A DNA stretch of 64,000 bases from Peptostreptococcus sp. MV1 (lineage in GTDB: Bacteria; Bacillota; Clostridia; Peptostreptococcales; Peptostreptococcaceae), in contig NZ_JRNB01000067.1 of the NCBI RefSeq assembly GCF_000758885.1, forward strand, positions 1 through 64,000, given 5' to 3'. The notes under the pieces are model-generated. The model saw only the letters and a program-made list of their open reading frames with translations. It had not been told where the DNA came from and did not search any database. Each line of letters starts with the position of its first letter. The stretch's first letter is position 1. This document shows, piece by piece, positions 18,221 to 28,838 of this stretch. A program made the translations under genes and the position numbers.

Positions 18221-18460
18221 ATGAGATTGGATAAGTACCTTAAGGTATCAAGGATAATTAAAAGAAGGACAGTAGCCAAGGAAGCTTGTGAAAAGGGTTT
18301 AGTAGAAATAAATGGCAAGTTAGCCAAGTCGTCTTCCGAAGTAAAGGTTGGCGATATCTTAAAGATTAGATTTGGCGAAAGAATGGTAGAATACAGGATA
18401 ACCAATATAAAAGAGCACGTCTTAAAGGATGAAGCTAAGGAATTGTATGAGTTAGTATAG
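18221..18460 (+). CDS. rqcP: S4-domain protein RqcP (YabO)
   Basis: The 79-residue protein is a single S4 RNA-binding domain, starting MRLDKYLKVSRIIKRR as in YabO. In Bacillus, RqcP works with RqcH on stalled 50S subunits to add alanine tails to nascent chains. The ATG at 18221 follows AAAGGA at 7 bp spacing and gives the usual N-terminus; the ATG at 18215 does not. Position beside hup and the yabM-yabN pair agrees. Confidence 0.92.
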   Translation: MRLDKYLKVSRIIKRRTVAKEACEKGLVEINGKLAKSSSEVKVGDILKIRFGERMVEYRITNIKEHVLKDEAKELYELV

Positions 18461-18496
18461 ATTATCAAAAATTATTATAAGTGGGAGGGTATTTTT

Positions 18497-19390
18497 ATGA
18501 ATAAGGTAGTAAAAAAGGCAGTAATACCGGCTGCTGGATTGGGAACTAGGTTTTTGCCTGCAACTAAGGCTCAGCCAAAGGAAATGTTACCAATAGTGGA
18601 CAAGCCAACTCTTCAGTATATTATTGAAGAAGCTGTGGCATCTGGAGTTGAGGAGATATTGATAATAACAGGTAGGAATAAGAAGTCTATAGAAGACCAT
18701 TTTGATAAGTCAGTAGAGTTGGAATTAGAATTGGAAAATAAGGGCAAGACAGAGCTCCTAGACATAGTTAGGAGTATATCAAATATGGTGAATATTCATT
18801 ATATTAGGCAGAAGGAGCCTAAGGGGCTAGGGGATGCTATATACTGTGCTAGGTATTTTATAGGTGATGAGCCATTTGCGGTTATGCTAGGAGATGATAT
18901 GGTTGACAATGGTCAGGGCACTCCTTGCTTGAAGCAGTTGATGGATGCCTATGAAGAACATAATGCGACTATATTGGGTGTACAGGAAGTTGCAAATGAA
19001 AATACCGACAAGTACGGTATAATTGATGGACAGAAGGTTTCAAAAAATACTTACAAGGTCAATGCCCTAGTTGAAAAGCCTGATCCTGACCAAGCACCAT
19101 CAAATGTGGCTATTTTGGGTAGGTATATAATTACACCTCAGATATTCGATATATTAGGTCAGATACCACCAGGTAAAAATGGTGAGATCCAGCTAACAGA
19201 CGCCTTGGAAATATTGAAGGACAAGGAAGATGTGTATGCCTATATTTTTGAGGGTAGGAGATATGATTTAGGAGATAAGCTGGGATTTTTACAGGCTACA
19301 GTAGATGAAGCCTTGAAGAAACCTCAGTTGAGAGATGATTTTTTAGCATATCTAAACCAGGTTTGTGAGAGGGAAAATGGTGAAAGGTAG
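18497..19390 (+). CDS. galU: UTP--glucose-1-phosphate uridylyltransferase
   Basis: The enzyme makes UDP-glucose for glycolipids, teichoic acid decoration or polysaccharide. The 297-residue protein has the loop AAGLGTRFLPATKAQPKEM near the N-terminus, GLGDAIYCAR and VEKPDPDQAPSN, all typical of GalU/GtaB. It follows GGGAGGG. A short membrane ORF begins 9 bp after it, so the two may be co-translated. Distinguishing GtaB from paralogues such as YngB needs comparison. Confidence 0.94.
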   Translation: MNKVVKKAVIPAAGLGTRFLPATKAQPKEMLPIVDKPTLQYIIEEAVASGVEEILIITGRNKKSIEDHFDKSVELELELENKGKTELLDIVRSISNMVNIHYIRQKEPKGLGDAIYCARYFIGDEPFAVMLGDDMVDNGQGTPCLKQLMDAYEEHNATILGVQEVANENTDKYGIIDGQKVSKNTYKVNALVEKPDPDQAPSNVAILGRYIITPQIFDILGQIPPGKNGEIQLTDALEILKDKEDVYAYIFEGRRYDLGDKLGFLQATVDEALKKPQLRDDFLAYLNQVCERENGER

Positions 19391-19398
19391 TTATTGTG

Positions 19399-19506
19399 AT
19401 GGCTAAGAATAAGAAAGTTTTGTATAAGCTAGTATCTATTTTGATAGCGTTGATGTTTGCAGTTTCCAGTGTGGCTTTTGCCATTAGCGTATTGATGGGT
19501 AACTAG
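19399..19506 (+). CDS. 35-residue single-pass membrane protein (DUF4044-like)
   Basis: The ORF reads MAKNKKVLYK followed by a hydrophobic helix (VSILIALMFAVSSVAFAISV) and LMGN. The positively charged start plus single transmembrane helix resembles the small DUF4044 proteins of Firmicutes; that link is from memory of the family pattern. It starts 9 bp after galU and ends 16 bp before rho, with AAAGGTAG upstream. An in-frame GTG three bases earlier is an alternative start. Function unknown. Confidence 0.6.
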   Translation: MAKNKKVLYKLVSILIALMFAVSSVAFAISVLMGN

Positions 19507-19522
19507 GGGAAAGGATGTTTTT

Positions 19523-20965
19523 ATGACGGACATAGAAATCGAAAAATTAAAAAGTGAGAGTCTAATAGAGTTAAGAGTTATAGCAAGAAATCTGGGTGTA
19601 AAATCTGTCACTACATATAATAAGTCCGGCTTGATAGAAAAAATTAAGGAATTTGCAGAGTTGGAAAATTCATCTAATAAGATGGGACTTAGCTACAATA
19701 ATGGTGATAGGCAGGAAAAGTCAAATGAAGACTTTGGAAGACGCAACAATAATTCAATGGCTGAAAAGTCTGGCTCATATAGGAATCAAAACGATGGCAA
19801 TAGTGGGCAACAAAAGAGGATTCTTTATATGACACCTCCGGAAATGAATGACGATAACAAGGCTGAAGGTGTACTTGAAATATTACCAGATGGATTTGGA
19901 TTTTTGAGGGGAAGCAATTATTTGTCAACGGAAAATGACACTTATGTATCCCCCAACCAGATAAGAAAATTTGGACTAAAGACAGGTGACTTTATAACAG
20001 GTGTAGCCAAGCCGGAAAACCCTAATGAAAGATTTAGGGGAATGATGTATATATACAAGGTGAATGGAGATGATATATCATCTGGAAGATCTAGGACTCC
20101 ATTTGAACAACTAGTGCCAATTTATGCCAATGAAAAGCTTGTGTTGGAAACTGAAAGGTATGAGATTGCAACTAGGATAATAGACCTTTTTGCTCCAATA
20201 GGTAAGGGGCAGAGAGGCTTGATAGTTGCTCCACCTAAGGTAGGTAAGACAGTATTGCTAAAGAATATTGCTAATAGTATTACACAAAACTATCCAGATG
20301 TAACACTAATAGTCCTATTAATAGATGAAAGACCGGAAGAAGTGACAGACATGATGGAATCAATAGACGGTGAGGTTATATATTCAACTTTTGACCAGGC
20401 GTCTTCCCACCACGTTAAGGTTGCTGAAATGGTACTGAATAGGGCTCAGAGGTTGGTGGAACATGGAAGGGATGTAGTAATATTGCTAGATAGTATAACA
20501 AGGTTAGCGAGGGCCTACAACCTTACTATAAACCCTACAGGTAGGACTCTTACAGGAGGGCTAGACCCTGGAGCTTTATATGGACCTAAGAAATTTTTTG
20601 GTGCGGCAAGAAATATAAGAAATGGTGGTTCATTGACTATATTAGGTACAGCCTTAATAGATACAGGATCTAGGATGGATGATGTAATCTTTGAGGAATT
20701 CAAGGGTACTGGTAATATGGAGCTTCACCTGGATAGGAATTTAGCCGAAAAGAGGATATTCCCCGCTATAGATGTGTACAAGTCGGGTACTAGAAGAGAA
20801 GACCTTCTACTTAATGGAGAAGAAATGGAAGTCTTATACAAGTTGAGAAGGTCATTTACTAATGGAAGTAACCAGATTATATCAGATAATGTAATTGAAG
20901 AAATGAAGAAAACAAAGGACAATAAAGAATTTATAGACAAGATTAAAAAAATTAATTTTAAATAG
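19523..20965 (+). CDS. rho: Transcription termination factor Rho
   Basis: Rho is a ring-shaped RNA-dependent ATPase that ends transcription. The 480-residue protein has the N-terminal Rho helix bundle (1-48, [13 protein letters not shown]), a Gly/Asn/Ser-rich disordered insert (about 49-98), the cold-shock-like RNA-binding domain (about 112-180, [13 protein letters not shown]), and the ATPase core with Walker [22 protein letters not shown] and [10 protein letters not shown]. It follows GGGGAAAGGATG. The order rho then rpmE is common in Firmicutes. The insert makes it longer than the E. coli form of about 419 residues. Confidence 0.97.
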   Translation: MTDIEIEKLKSESLIELRVIARNLGVKSVTTYNKSGLIEKIKEFAELENSSNKMGLSYNNGDRQEKSNEDFGRRNNNSMAEKSGSYRNQNDGNSGQQKRILYMTPPEMNDDNKAEGVLEILPDGFGFLRGSNYLSTENDTYVSPNQIRKFGLKTGDFITGVAKPENPNERFRGMMYIYKVNGDDISSGRSRTPFEQLVPIYANEKLVLETERYEIATRIIDLFAPIGKGQRGLIVAPPKVGKTVLLKNIANSITQNYPDVTLIVLLIDERPEEVTDMMESIDGEVIYSTFDQASSHHVKVAEMVLNRAQRLVEHGRDVVILLDSITRLARAYNLTINPTGRTLTGGLDPGALYGPKKFFGAARNIRNGGSLTILGTALIDTGSRMDDVIFEEFKGTGNMELHLDRNLAEKRIFPAIDVYKSGTRREDLLLNGEEMEVLYKLRRSFTNGSNQIISDNVIEEMKKTKDNKEFIDKIKKINFK

Positions 20966-21069
20966 TATCTATAAAGTTGTTGAACAAAGTCGCTTATTAT
21001 GCTATAATAAGGAAGTTGAATTTTATTAGAATCGGAAGGTTCGTGATTATAGGGAAAGGAGTGAATTAC

Positions 21070-21270
21070 ATGCAGAAGGATATACAGCCAAACTACAAGG
21101 AAGTTGAAGTACGTTGTGCTTGTGGAAATACATTTATGGCAGGATCAACTCAGGACGAGATAAGAGTAGAAATATGCTCAGAATGTCATCCATTCTATAC
21201 AGGTAAGCAGAAGAATATCGAAAAGGGTGGAAGAATCGATAAGTTCAAGAAGAGATTCAATATGGAGTAA
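21070..21270 (+). CDS. rpmE: 50S ribosomal protein L31
   Basis: The 66-residue protein has CACGNTF and [10 protein letters not shown], a zinc-binding form of L31. A longer reading back to 20977 is open but AAAGGAGTG lies just before the ATG at 21070, which also gives the expected N-terminus MQKDIQP. It follows rho. The four-cysteine C+ form would release zinc when replaced by a C- paralogue, none of which is seen here. Confidence 0.97.
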   Translation: MQKDIQPNYKEVEVRCACGNTFMAGSTQDEIRVEICSECHPFYTGKQKNIEKGGRIDKFKKRFNME

Positions 21271-21314
21271 TATTACACCTAGATTAATATTTAGATTCGA
21301 ATTTATGTATTAAG

Positions 21315-21347
21315 GGACTATTGCAGGATTTTGCAATAGTCTTTTTT
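21315..21347 (+). terminator. Terminator after rpmE
   Basis: The arms ACTATTGCA and TGCAATAGT pair around a short loop and are followed by CTTTTTT. Confidence 0.85.
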
Positions 21348-21451
21348 GTATTTCAAATGATATGAATTTGGCCAGATTAGGATCCTAATTACCACAAGCT
21401 AGACTATCTATGATATAATTCTAATGACAGAAAGAGAGAGTGAACTTAGCT

Positions 21452-22336
21452 ATGCTAATTAAGGATATAATAGAAAAATACAGTAATATTCTGTCAGGAA
21501 CTAGCAGCAGTCCAAGGTTGGATGTAGAAATCCTTCTATGCTATGTCCTGGCTTGTGACAGGGTCAAGTTAATGATAGACTATGGACAGGAATTGGGAGC
21601 TCAACAATTTTCAAAATTTGATGACTTGGTAAGCAAGAGGATGGACCATATGCCCATAGCCTATATAATAAATAGAAAAGAGTTTATGGGCTTAGATTTT
21701 TATGTAGATGAGAGGGTCTTGATACCTAGGCCAGACACAGAGTTGATAGTAGAGGACTTGGTTGAAAGTCTGGCAAATTATAGAGGTTCAACAAACGTAC
21801 TAGATATGTGTACCGGATCGGGAGCTATTATACTAAGTGGTGCTAGCTTGTGGAAGGAGTCTGAGGACCTAGCCAGTGGACAAGTCAACAGGGACATAAA
21901 TTTTATAGGTGTTGATATATCCAAGGAGGCCCTTGAGGTAGCCAGAAAGAACAGGTATATGCTTGGCCTTGAAGGTGTAAAGCTGATAGAATCGGACCTA
22001 TTTTCCCAGCTTGAAGACTATAAGGGAGGACTCGATATAATAGTATCAAATCCGCCTTATATAGAAAATGCAGTCATGGATGGTTTGCAAAGAGATGTAA
22101 AGGACTATGAGCCGAGACTAGCCCTAGTTGGTGGAGATGATGGTATGGACTTTTATAATAGGATTATAGAAGATGCCTATGATTTTCTAAGGCCAGGTGG
22201 TAAGTTGACATTTGAGTCAGGCCACGACCAGGCCCAAAAAATATTAAAAAAGATGGAGCAAGTAGGTTATATAAATGCCTACACCAAAAGAGATATACAG
22301 GGATTCGAAAGACTGGTTGCAGCCTATAAATATTGA
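21452..22336 (+). CDS. prmC: Peptide chain release factor N5-glutamine methyltransferase
   Basis: PrmC methylates the GGQ glutamine of release factors RF1 and RF2. The 294-residue protein has an N-terminal helical RF-binding domain, the motif I strand LDMCTGSGAI, and the catalytic SNPPYIE near residue 200. It lies just before its substrate gene prfA, a widespread pairing. The start is uncertain: GTG at 21440 is in frame and GAGAG lies between the two choices. I prefer the ATG. Confidence 0.95.
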   Translation: MLIKDIIEKYSNILSGTSSSPRLDVEILLCYVLACDRVKLMIDYGQELGAQQFSKFDDLVSKRMDHMPIAYIINRKEFMGLDFYVDERVLIPRPDTELIVEDLVESLANYRGSTNVLDMCTGSGAIILSGASLWKESEDLASGQVNRDINFIGVDISKEALEVARKNRYMLGLEGVKLIESDLFSQLEDYKGGLDIIVSNPPYIENAVMDGLQRDVKDYEPRLALVGGDDGMDFYNRIIEDAYDFLRPGGKLTFESGHDQAQKILKKMEQVGYINAYTKRDIQGFERLVAAYKY

Positions 22337-22362
22337 CATTTGTTATCTAGGTGTGTTAAAAT
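22333..22362 (+). promoter_or_regulatory. Promoter of prfA overlapping the prmC stop
   Basis: TTGACA (22333-22338), an 18-bp spacer, and TAAAAT (22357-22362) with TG one base upstream form a near-consensus promoter. It shows prfA can be transcribed separately from prmC. Confidence 0.6.
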
Positions 22363-22431
22363 ATAAAATTGATTATGTGAAAAACGAGAACTAATATATA
22401 TTTAGATAAAATACAGGAAGGTGAAAATCAA

Positions 22432-23496
22432 ATGCTAAATAAGCTAAGGGTTTTAGAAGATAAGTACAAGGAGCTGAGTAAAAAAGTGGCAGATCCTGAT
22501 ATAATCAGCGATCAGCCTACTTGGCAAAAGTTGATGAAGGAAACTTCTGAAATAGAACCAATCGTAATGAAGTACAGAGAGTACAGTAAGGCGAGCGAGA
22601 GTATCGCAGAGTCAAAGCAGATACTAGAAGAAGAAAGTGACGAGGACCTAAGAGAGTTGGCCAAGATGGAGCTGTCTGAATCAGAGGCCCTATTAGAAGA
22701 ATATGAAAATGAGTTAAAGATACTATTGGTACCTAAGGACCCTAACGATGAAAAGAATGTTATCGTAGAAGTTAGAGGAGGAGCCGGTGGTGATGAAGCA
22801 GCCCTATTTGCTGGAGACCTATTTAGGATGTATTCTAGGTATGCAGAAAGAAGGGGTTGGAAGACATCCCTTATGAGTTCCAATGAAACAGGAGTAGGTG
22901 GCTATAAGGAAGTATCCTTTATGATAAAGGGTAAGGGGGCTTATTCTAGACTAAAGTATGAATCAGGAGTTCATAGGGTTCAGAGAATACCAACTACAGA
23001 ATCTGGTGGTAGAATTCATACATCTACAGCCACAGTAGCAGTGTTACCAGAGGTAGAGGATGTAGAAGTAGATATAAATCCAGAAGATGTAAGGGTTGAC
23101 GTATTTAGGGCATCAGGTAATGGTGGTCAGTGTGTCAACACAACAGACTCAGCAGTTAGACTGACTCATATACCTACAGGAGAGGTAGTTTCTTGTCAGG
23201 ATGAAAAGTCTCAGCTAAAGAACAAGGAAAAGGCCATGAAGGTCTTGAAGGCTAGATTGTACGACAAGGCCCTAGCAGAACAGCAAAAGGGTATAGCCGC
23301 AGAGAGAAAGAGCCAGGTTGGTACTGGAGATAGATCAGAAAGAATCAGAACATACAACTTCCCACAAGGAAGGGTTAGTGACCATAGAATTAATTTAACC
23401 CTATATAAGTTGGATTCATTTATAGATGGGGATTTAGATGAAATGATAGATGCATTGATTACAGTTGACCAGACTGAAAAGATGTCATCAATATAA
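22432..23496 (+). CDS. prfA: Peptide chain release factor 1
   Basis: RF1 ends translation at UAA and UAG. The 354-residue protein has the GGQ motif at residues 231-233 within [15 protein letters not shown], and the stop-codon region contains [15 protein letters not shown], with the PxT-like tripeptide PTT of RF1. AGGAAGGTG precedes the ATG. It ends at a clear terminator. Confidence 0.97.
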   Translation: MLNKLRVLEDKYKELSKKVADPDIISDQPTWQKLMKETSEIEPIVMKYREYSKASESIAESKQILEEESDEDLRELAKMELSESEALLEEYENELKILLVPKDPNDEKNVIVEVRGGAGGDEAALFAGDLFRMYSRYAERRGWKTSLMSSNETGVGGYKEVSFMIKGKGAYSRLKYESGVHRVQRIPTTESGGRIHTSTATVAVLPEVEDVEVDINPEDVRVDVFRASGNGGQCVNTTDSAVRLTHIPTGEVVSCQDEKSQLKNKEKAMKVLKARLYDKALAEQQKGIAAERKSQVGTGDRSERIRTYNFPQGRVSDHRINLTLYKLDSFIDGDLDEMIDALITVDQTEKMSSI

Positions 23497-23510
23497 TCTA
23501 GGTATTTGTT

Positions 23511-23541
23511 AAAAGACTTTGGTTTTACTAAAGTCTTTTTT
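23511..23541 (+). terminator. Terminator after prfA
   Basis: AAAAGACTTT and AAAGTCTTTT pair around GGTTTTACT and continue into a T tract. Confidence 0.85.
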
Positions 23542-23597
23542 AGAAAGGAATTACACTTTTTACCTAGCTAACAAGACTCGTAAAGAAGGTTGATACT

Positions 23598-24635
23598 ATG
23601 AAAACACTGATAAAAGAGATAGATATAAATGAGCCTGATAAGGGCTTGATAGATGTATTTGCAGCTATGCTGGCTGATGGCAAGACTGTCATATTCCCGA
23701 CGGAAACGGTCTATGGTCTAGGAGCAAACGCCTTAGATGAAGATGCCGCTGCCAAGATATACCAGGCCAAGGGCAGACCAAGTGATAATCCACTTTTGGT
23801 TCATGTTGCGGATAAAAAGGATGTATACGACTTGGTAGAGAATATAGATGGAAGGGCAAAATTATTGATGGAAAAATTTTGGCCAGGCCCCCTAACCATA
23901 GTCTTCAAAAAGAAGGACATTATACCGGATAGGACTAGTGGAGGGCTAGATACTGTTGCAATTAGAATGCCATCTGACCCGGTGGCTAGACAACTTATCA
24001 GGCGGGCAGGGGTACCTATAGCAGCTCCTTCTGCAAATATATCAGGCAGGCCATCTCCAACCAAGCCGGATCATATAATCAGGGATATGGATGGTAGGGT
24101 AGATGGAATACTGGTAGGAGGACCATGCAATTATGGTGTAGAGTCTACAATTGTTGACTTATCATCAGGTATAGCCATGGTACTGAGGCCGGGTAGTGTG
24201 ACCCTGGAAATGCTCAAAGAGGTATTGGGTCAGGTAGAACTAGACCCATCATTAAAAAATAAGGATGACAATATAAAGGCCAAGGCTCCGGGTATGAAGT
24301 ACAAGCATTATTCTCCACAGGCCCAGGTATACATAGTGAAAGCAAATGACCTAGATGACTTTGCACAAAAGGTGGACGCCCTGTGCCTAGAGAATGAAAA
24401 GAAAAAATTGAGAACAGGGGTCATGACTAGGAGTTCAGACGGTCATACTTATCGGGCCATACGATTTGACCTAGGTGAATCTGATGCTGACCTGGCAAAG
24501 AACCTATTTGATGTATTGATTGGCTTGGATAGGGAGTCTGTAGACATAGCCTATGTACCTTATTTTGAGGAGAAGGGCCTGGGTGTAGCTATAATGAATA
24601 GGCTGAAAAAGGCTGCTGCCTATAGGATTATATAG
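23598..24635 (+). CDS. tsaC: L-threonylcarbamoyladenylate synthase, Sua5 type
   Basis: The enzyme makes threonylcarbamoyl-AMP from threonine, bicarbonate and ATP for the t6A37 modification of ANN-reading tRNAs. At 345 residues it is the two-domain Sua5 form: a YrdC domain (residues 1-210) with PTETVYGLGANA and KGRPSDNPL, then a C-terminal Sua5 domain after the linker PGMKYKHYSP. The start follows AAGAAGG. In Bacillus, ywlC also lies near prmC-prfA, so the position agrees. Confidence 0.95.
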   Translation: MKTLIKEIDINEPDKGLIDVFAAMLADGKTVIFPTETVYGLGANALDEDAAAKIYQAKGRPSDNPLLVHVADKKDVYDLVENIDGRAKLLMEKFWPGPLTIVFKKKDIIPDRTSGGLDTVAIRMPSDPVARQLIRRAGVPIAAPSANISGRPSPTKPDHIIRDMDGRVDGILVGGPCNYGVESTIVDLSSGIAMVLRPGSVTLEMLKEVLGQVELDPSLKNKDDNIKAKAPGMKYKHYSPQAQVYIVKANDLDDFAQKVDALCLENEKKKLRTGVMTRSSDGHTYRAIRFDLGESDADLAKNLFDVLIGLDRESVDIAYVPYFEEKGLGVAIMNRLKKAAAYRII

Positions 24636-24693
24636 TAGAGTGTAAATGAGCTACATTATTGTGTAGTTAAAATAAAATTTTGGAGGAATGAAT

Positions 24694-25140
24694 ATGAAAA
24701 TAGCATTAGCATGTGATCATGGTGGACTGAACCTAAAGTCGGCTATCAAGAAGCATCTTGAAAAGTTGGGCCATGAAGTAGTGGACTTTGGAACTAATAC
24801 AAGTGATTCAGTCGATTATCCGGATTTTTCTGAAAAGGCAGCAAACAGTGTGGCCGAGGGTCAAACTGAATGTGGTATCCTAGTATGTGGTACTGGTATA
24901 GGTATAGGTATAGCGGCCAACAAGGTTAAGGGAATTAGGTGCGCAACTGTAGGGGATACATTCTCTGCTAGGATGACTAAGGCCCATAACAATGCTAATA
25001 TGATAGCCTTGGGTGAAAGAGTCACAGGTATAGGTCTTGGTTTGGATATAGTAGATGCCTATCTGAATTCATCGTTTGAAGGTGGAAGACACCAAAACAG
25101 GGTAGACAAGATTACAGCAATAGAAAATAAAAATTTATAA
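24694..25140 (+). CDS. rpiB: Ribose 5-phosphate isomerase B
   Basis: RpiB interconverts ribose-5-phosphate and ribulose-5-phosphate. The 148-residue protein begins MKIALACDHGG and has the active-site region VCGTGIGIGIAANK and GERVTG. The ATG at 24694 sits 7 bp after GGAGG; the ATG at 24688 is too close. It precedes upp, so it belongs to a nucleotide and pentose group with prs upstream and the transketolase pair downstream. Confidence 0.96.
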   Translation: MKIALACDHGGLNLKSAIKKHLEKLGHEVVDFGTNTSDSVDYPDFSEKAANSVAEGQTECGILVCGTGIGIGIAANKVKGIRCATVGDTFSARMTKAHNNANMIALGERVTGIGLGLDIVDAYLNSSFEGGRHQNRVDKITAIENKNL

Positions 25141-25152
25141 AAGGTATTTTAG

Positions 25153-25791
<639 letters not shown>

Positions 25792-25804
25792 TTTTAATAA
25801 GTGT

Positions 25805-25848
25805 GGAGGTTGCATAGACTTTTTGTTTGTGTAGCCTTCAAGCTTTTT
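25805..25848 (+). terminator. Terminator-like hairpin after upp
   Basis: GGAGGTTGCATAGAC (25805-25819) and GTTTGTGTAGCCTTC (25825-25839) can form 15 continuous RNA pairs, several of them G-U, around a UUUUU loop, followed by AAGCTTTTT. The many wobbles mean it works as a hairpin in the plus-strand transcript only. Confidence 0.65.
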
Positions 25849-25968
25849 GTAAGATACTTGGTCATGATAGTATTTGATTTTGTTCGTGAAATTAATGTAA
25901 AATAAATATTAATTATTTTTAAAATTTGCATAAGTGGGGTATATTTAAGGGTAATTAAAAGTTAAATG

Positions 25969-25977
25969 TGATATAAT
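25969..25977 (+). promoter_or_regulatory. Extended -10 promoter of the atp operon
   Basis: TGATATAAT fits TGnTATAAT exactly and lies about 30 bp before the first atp gene. The gap 25792-26006 otherwise holds only the upp terminator. Confidence 0.65.
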
Positions 25978-26006
25978 GAGTAGTCAATTGAATTTATGGA
26001 GGAAAT

Positions 26007-26246
26007 ATGGGTAAAAATAGTGTATGGTTTGAAGCTATGAAGTCTTTTTCATTACTTACACAATTGGGAATAATGGTTGTTGTATGTATATTTGGATGTG
26101 GGTTTATAGGGATAACTATTGATAAGAAGTTTGGTACTTCGCCAATTTTTTCGATAATATTCATAGTGCTAGGCATAGCAAGTGCCTTTGTTAGCCTATA
26201 CAAGACCCTAAAAGTATTCACTAAAAAAGATGAAAAATACAAATAG
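26007..26246 (+). CDS. atpZ: AtpZ/AtpI-type small membrane protein of the ATP synthase operon
   Basis: The 79-residue protein has two hydrophobic helices, LGIMVVVCIFGCGFIGITID and IFSIIFIVLGIASAFVSLYK. A G-rich first helix and ITIDKKFGTSP between the helices match the AtpZ (AtpQ-like) family that sits at the head of atp operons. By family it may help Mg2+ or ion handling or assembly of the c ring. GGAGG precedes the ATG. Confidence 0.8.
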   Translation: MGKNSVWFEAMKSFSLLTQLGIMVVVCIFGCGFIGITIDKKFGTSPIFSIIFIVLGIASAFVSLYKTLKVFTKKDEKYK

Positions 26247-26315
26247 GGACCTCTTGGAGGATGGATAGAGTAATAGTGTATAGGTTTATATGTTGATGGG
26301 TTAGGAAGTGATGCA

Positions 26316-26717
26316 TTGGATAAACAATTGATAGAAAATTTGAAGAAAATATACATGGGTATAGGGGTCTATGACTTGGTGGGACTAGTAGTAATAGTCT
26401 TGATTGGTAAGGCTTCAGTTTCTACCATGGCAGGCCTGATAGCAGGTAGTATAGTCGCCATGTTGGGCTTACTTTCTATAGCTAAAAATTTAGATGGTCT
26501 AGGGGATAGGGACAAGACAAGAGCTACCCTGTCATCATTGGGAAGCTATGTTTTTAGAATTTTTATCTACGGGGCTATCCTAGTTTTTGCAGCAATTACA
26601 AAACATATAAACGTATATACTGTTGCATTTGGCTTGATTAGTACGAATATAGTAATAAAAGCCCAAAACCTCCTTGGAGGCAAAAATTTAATAAAGAAAA
26701 TGAGAAAGGAGGATTAG
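26316..26717 (+). CDS. atpI: ATP synthase subunit I (AtpI), c-ring assembly
   Basis: The 133-residue membrane protein has four hydrophobic segments and the N-terminal soluble helix typical of AtpI. In Na+-type ATP synthases AtpI is a chaperone for c-ring assembly. It starts with TTG after AGGAAGTGAT. It ends 4 bp before atpB. Sequence conservation of this family is low, so the call rests on position and membrane layout. Confidence 0.75.
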   Translation: MDKQLIENLKKIYMGIGVYDLVGLVVIVLIGKASVSTMAGLIAGSIVAMLGLLSIAKNLDGLGDRDKTRATLSSLGSYVFRIFIYGAILVFAAITKHINVYTVAFGLISTNIVIKAQNLLGGKNLIKKMRKED

Positions 26718-26721
26718 GCTT

Positions 26722-27426
26722 ATGTATCAAGCAAAATATGTTCTCTATTTTGGCAACTTCAAGCTAAGTGAGACCATAGTAACCCAGTGGTTGATAATGG
26801 CCTTCTTGATAATTGTAGCCCTACTACTTACCAGGAATATCAAGAAAGTTCCAATCAGCAAGAAACAGGTATTTTTGGAATGGGCGATTGGTGGACTTAG
26901 AAACTTAGTTACGGAGACTACGGGAACAGCTTTTATAAAGCGTGCACCTTGGATGATATCATATATTGGAACGATATTCTTGTTCTTTGTATGTTCAGAC
27001 CTGATAGTAATGTTAGGCTTTAGGTCACCGACCACAGACTTGGATACAACTGTAGCTTGGGCATTGATTACATTCTTTATGATCTATGTAATGGGTGTAA
27101 AGTTCAAGGGTATAGCCTATTTCAAGGAACTATTAGAACCAACACCTTTGATGGCACCACTTAATATAATTGGTGAATTTGCAAGGCCAATATCATTGAG
27201 TTTCCGTCCCTTTGGTAATATATTGGGCGGTTCTATAATAATGTCCTTGTTCTACAAGATGTTGGAGTATTTTTCAAGTATGATACCTTCATTGAATATT
27301 CCGATTGGGGAATTTTTGATACCAGTTCCACTACACCTGTATTTTGACCTATTTGCAGGTTCACTACAGGCTTTCATATTTATAATGCTGACAATGGTAT
27401 TTGTAAGTGGAGCTACACAGGAATAA
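26722..27426 (+). CDS. atpB: ATP synthase subunit a
   Basis: Subunit a carries the ion half-channels. The 234-residue polytopic protein has the essential arginine at residue 162 in SLSFRPFGNILGG and the conserved N-terminal part of helix 4, EFARPISLS. The C-terminal helix PVPLHLYFDLFAGSLQAFIF fits the family. The C-ring partner next to it carries a Na+ signature, so this subunit probably conducts Na+. Confidence 0.96.
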   Translation: MYQAKYVLYFGNFKLSETIVTQWLIMAFLIIVALLLTRNIKKVPISKKQVFLEWAIGGLRNLVTETTGTAFIKRAPWMISYIGTIFLFFVCSDLIVMLGFRSPTTDLDTTVAWALITFFMIYVMGVKFKGIAYFKELLEPTPLMAPLNIIGEFARPISLSFRPFGNILGGSIIMSLFYKMLEYFSSMIPSLNIPIGEFLIPVPLHLYFDLFAGSLQAFIFIMLTMVFVSGATQE

Positions 27427-27469
27427 GAATTAAAAGAAAAAATATAAAAATGGAAATTAGAAAATTTAG

Positions 27470-27745
<276 letters not shown>

Positions 27746-27779
27746 TCGAAAAAACAGCTAAAGATGGGAGGCAACAAAT

Positions 27780-28286
27780 ATGGAATTTAAGCCATTGGTA
27801 GGCTTGACATATGAGCTATTCTTTACCTTGGCCAATGTGCTAATATTGTTCTTGATATTGAGAAAGATACTTTTCAAAAAGGTAATTGATGTGATGGATG
27901 CCAGAGAGGCTGACATAAAGAATAATATAGAAGCAGGCCAAAAGGCAAAGGAAGAAGGCATGAAATTTAAGTCAGAGTATGAGACCAAGGTCCAGGATGC
28001 TCGTGATGAGGGTCAGATGATAGTTGATATTGCAAGAAAGAGGGCAGAAGAAAAGTCTGACACTATAATTTTAGAAGCCAAGAAGGAAGCTGAATATATC
28101 AAGCAAAAGGCAAACAATGAAATTGCAAAGGAAAAGGAACAGGCATTTAATAATATCAAGTCTGAGATTTCTGAGATAGCTGTTTTGGCAGCCTCAAAGG
28201 TCATCGAAAAGGACATAGACAAGGCCAAGCATGAAGATTTGATAGATAACTTTATTAAAGAAGTAGGAGAAGCTAAGAATGATTAG
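27780..28286 (+). CDS. atpF: ATP synthase subunit b
   Basis: The 168-residue protein has one N-terminal membrane helix (about residues 8-28) followed by a long charged helix rich in K, E and A, as expected of the peripheral stalk. GGGAGG precedes the ATG. It overlaps atpH by 8 bp, indicating coupled translation. Confidence 0.95.
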   Translation: MEFKPLVGLTYELFFTLANVLILFLILRKILFKKVIDVMDAREADIKNNIEAGQKAKEEGMKFKSEYETKVQDARDEGQMIVDIARKRAEEKSDTIILEAKKEAEYIKQKANNEIAKEKEQAFNNIKSEISEIAVLAASKVIEKDIDKAKHEDLIDNFIKEVGEAKND

Positions 28287-28821
28287 TCAGGTTGCAAGTA
28301 GATATGCAGAGGCTTTATTTCAATTAGCAGAAGAAGAAAATCAGCTTTCTCAAATATATTCTGAGATAGAGGATTTAAACAAGCTTATTTTAGAAAATAC
28401 AAACCTATATGACGTATTGAGGTCCCCTTTTATAGGCAAGGACGAAAAGTTGTCGATAGCAGACCAGCTGTTTACGGACAAGCTGTCAAAAAACGCTAGA
28501 AACTTTTTGATGGTTCTGATTGAAAATTCAAGGACTACAGAGCTAGACTCGATTGTGAAGTCATATAAGCAGATGTTGGATATAAAGAATAATGTCGCAG
28601 AAGGAAAGGTAATAACTGCTATAGCACTCAGTCCAGACAAGTTGGCTGAACTAGAGGGCAAGCTTTCTGCTAAATACAATAAGACGATAAAATTAACAAA
28701 TGAGATAGACGAGAGGATCCTAGGTGGTGCCCTTGTGAAAATAGGTAACGAAGAGATAGATGGCAGCTTGAAGTCTAGATTGGAAGGCATCAAGGATACA
28801 CTTTCTCAGGTAATATCATAA
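28279..28821 (+). CDS. atpH: ATP synthase subunit delta
   Basis: The 180-residue protein links stalk subunit b to the alpha subunits. It starts [15 protein letters not shown] after a short lead, and its C-terminus contains the family-typical [20 protein letters not shown]. The start lies inside the end of atpF. Confidence 0.95.
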   Translation: MISQVASRYAEALFQLAEEENQLSQIYSEIEDLNKLILENTNLYDVLRSPFIGKDEKLSIADQLFTDKLSKNARNFLMVLIENSRTTELDSIVKSYKQMLDIKNNVAEGKVITAIALSPDKLAELEGKLSAKYNKTIKLTNEIDERILGGALVKIGNEEIDGSLKSRLEGIKDTLSQVIS

Positions 28822-28838
28822 GAAATGGTGGTGAACCA

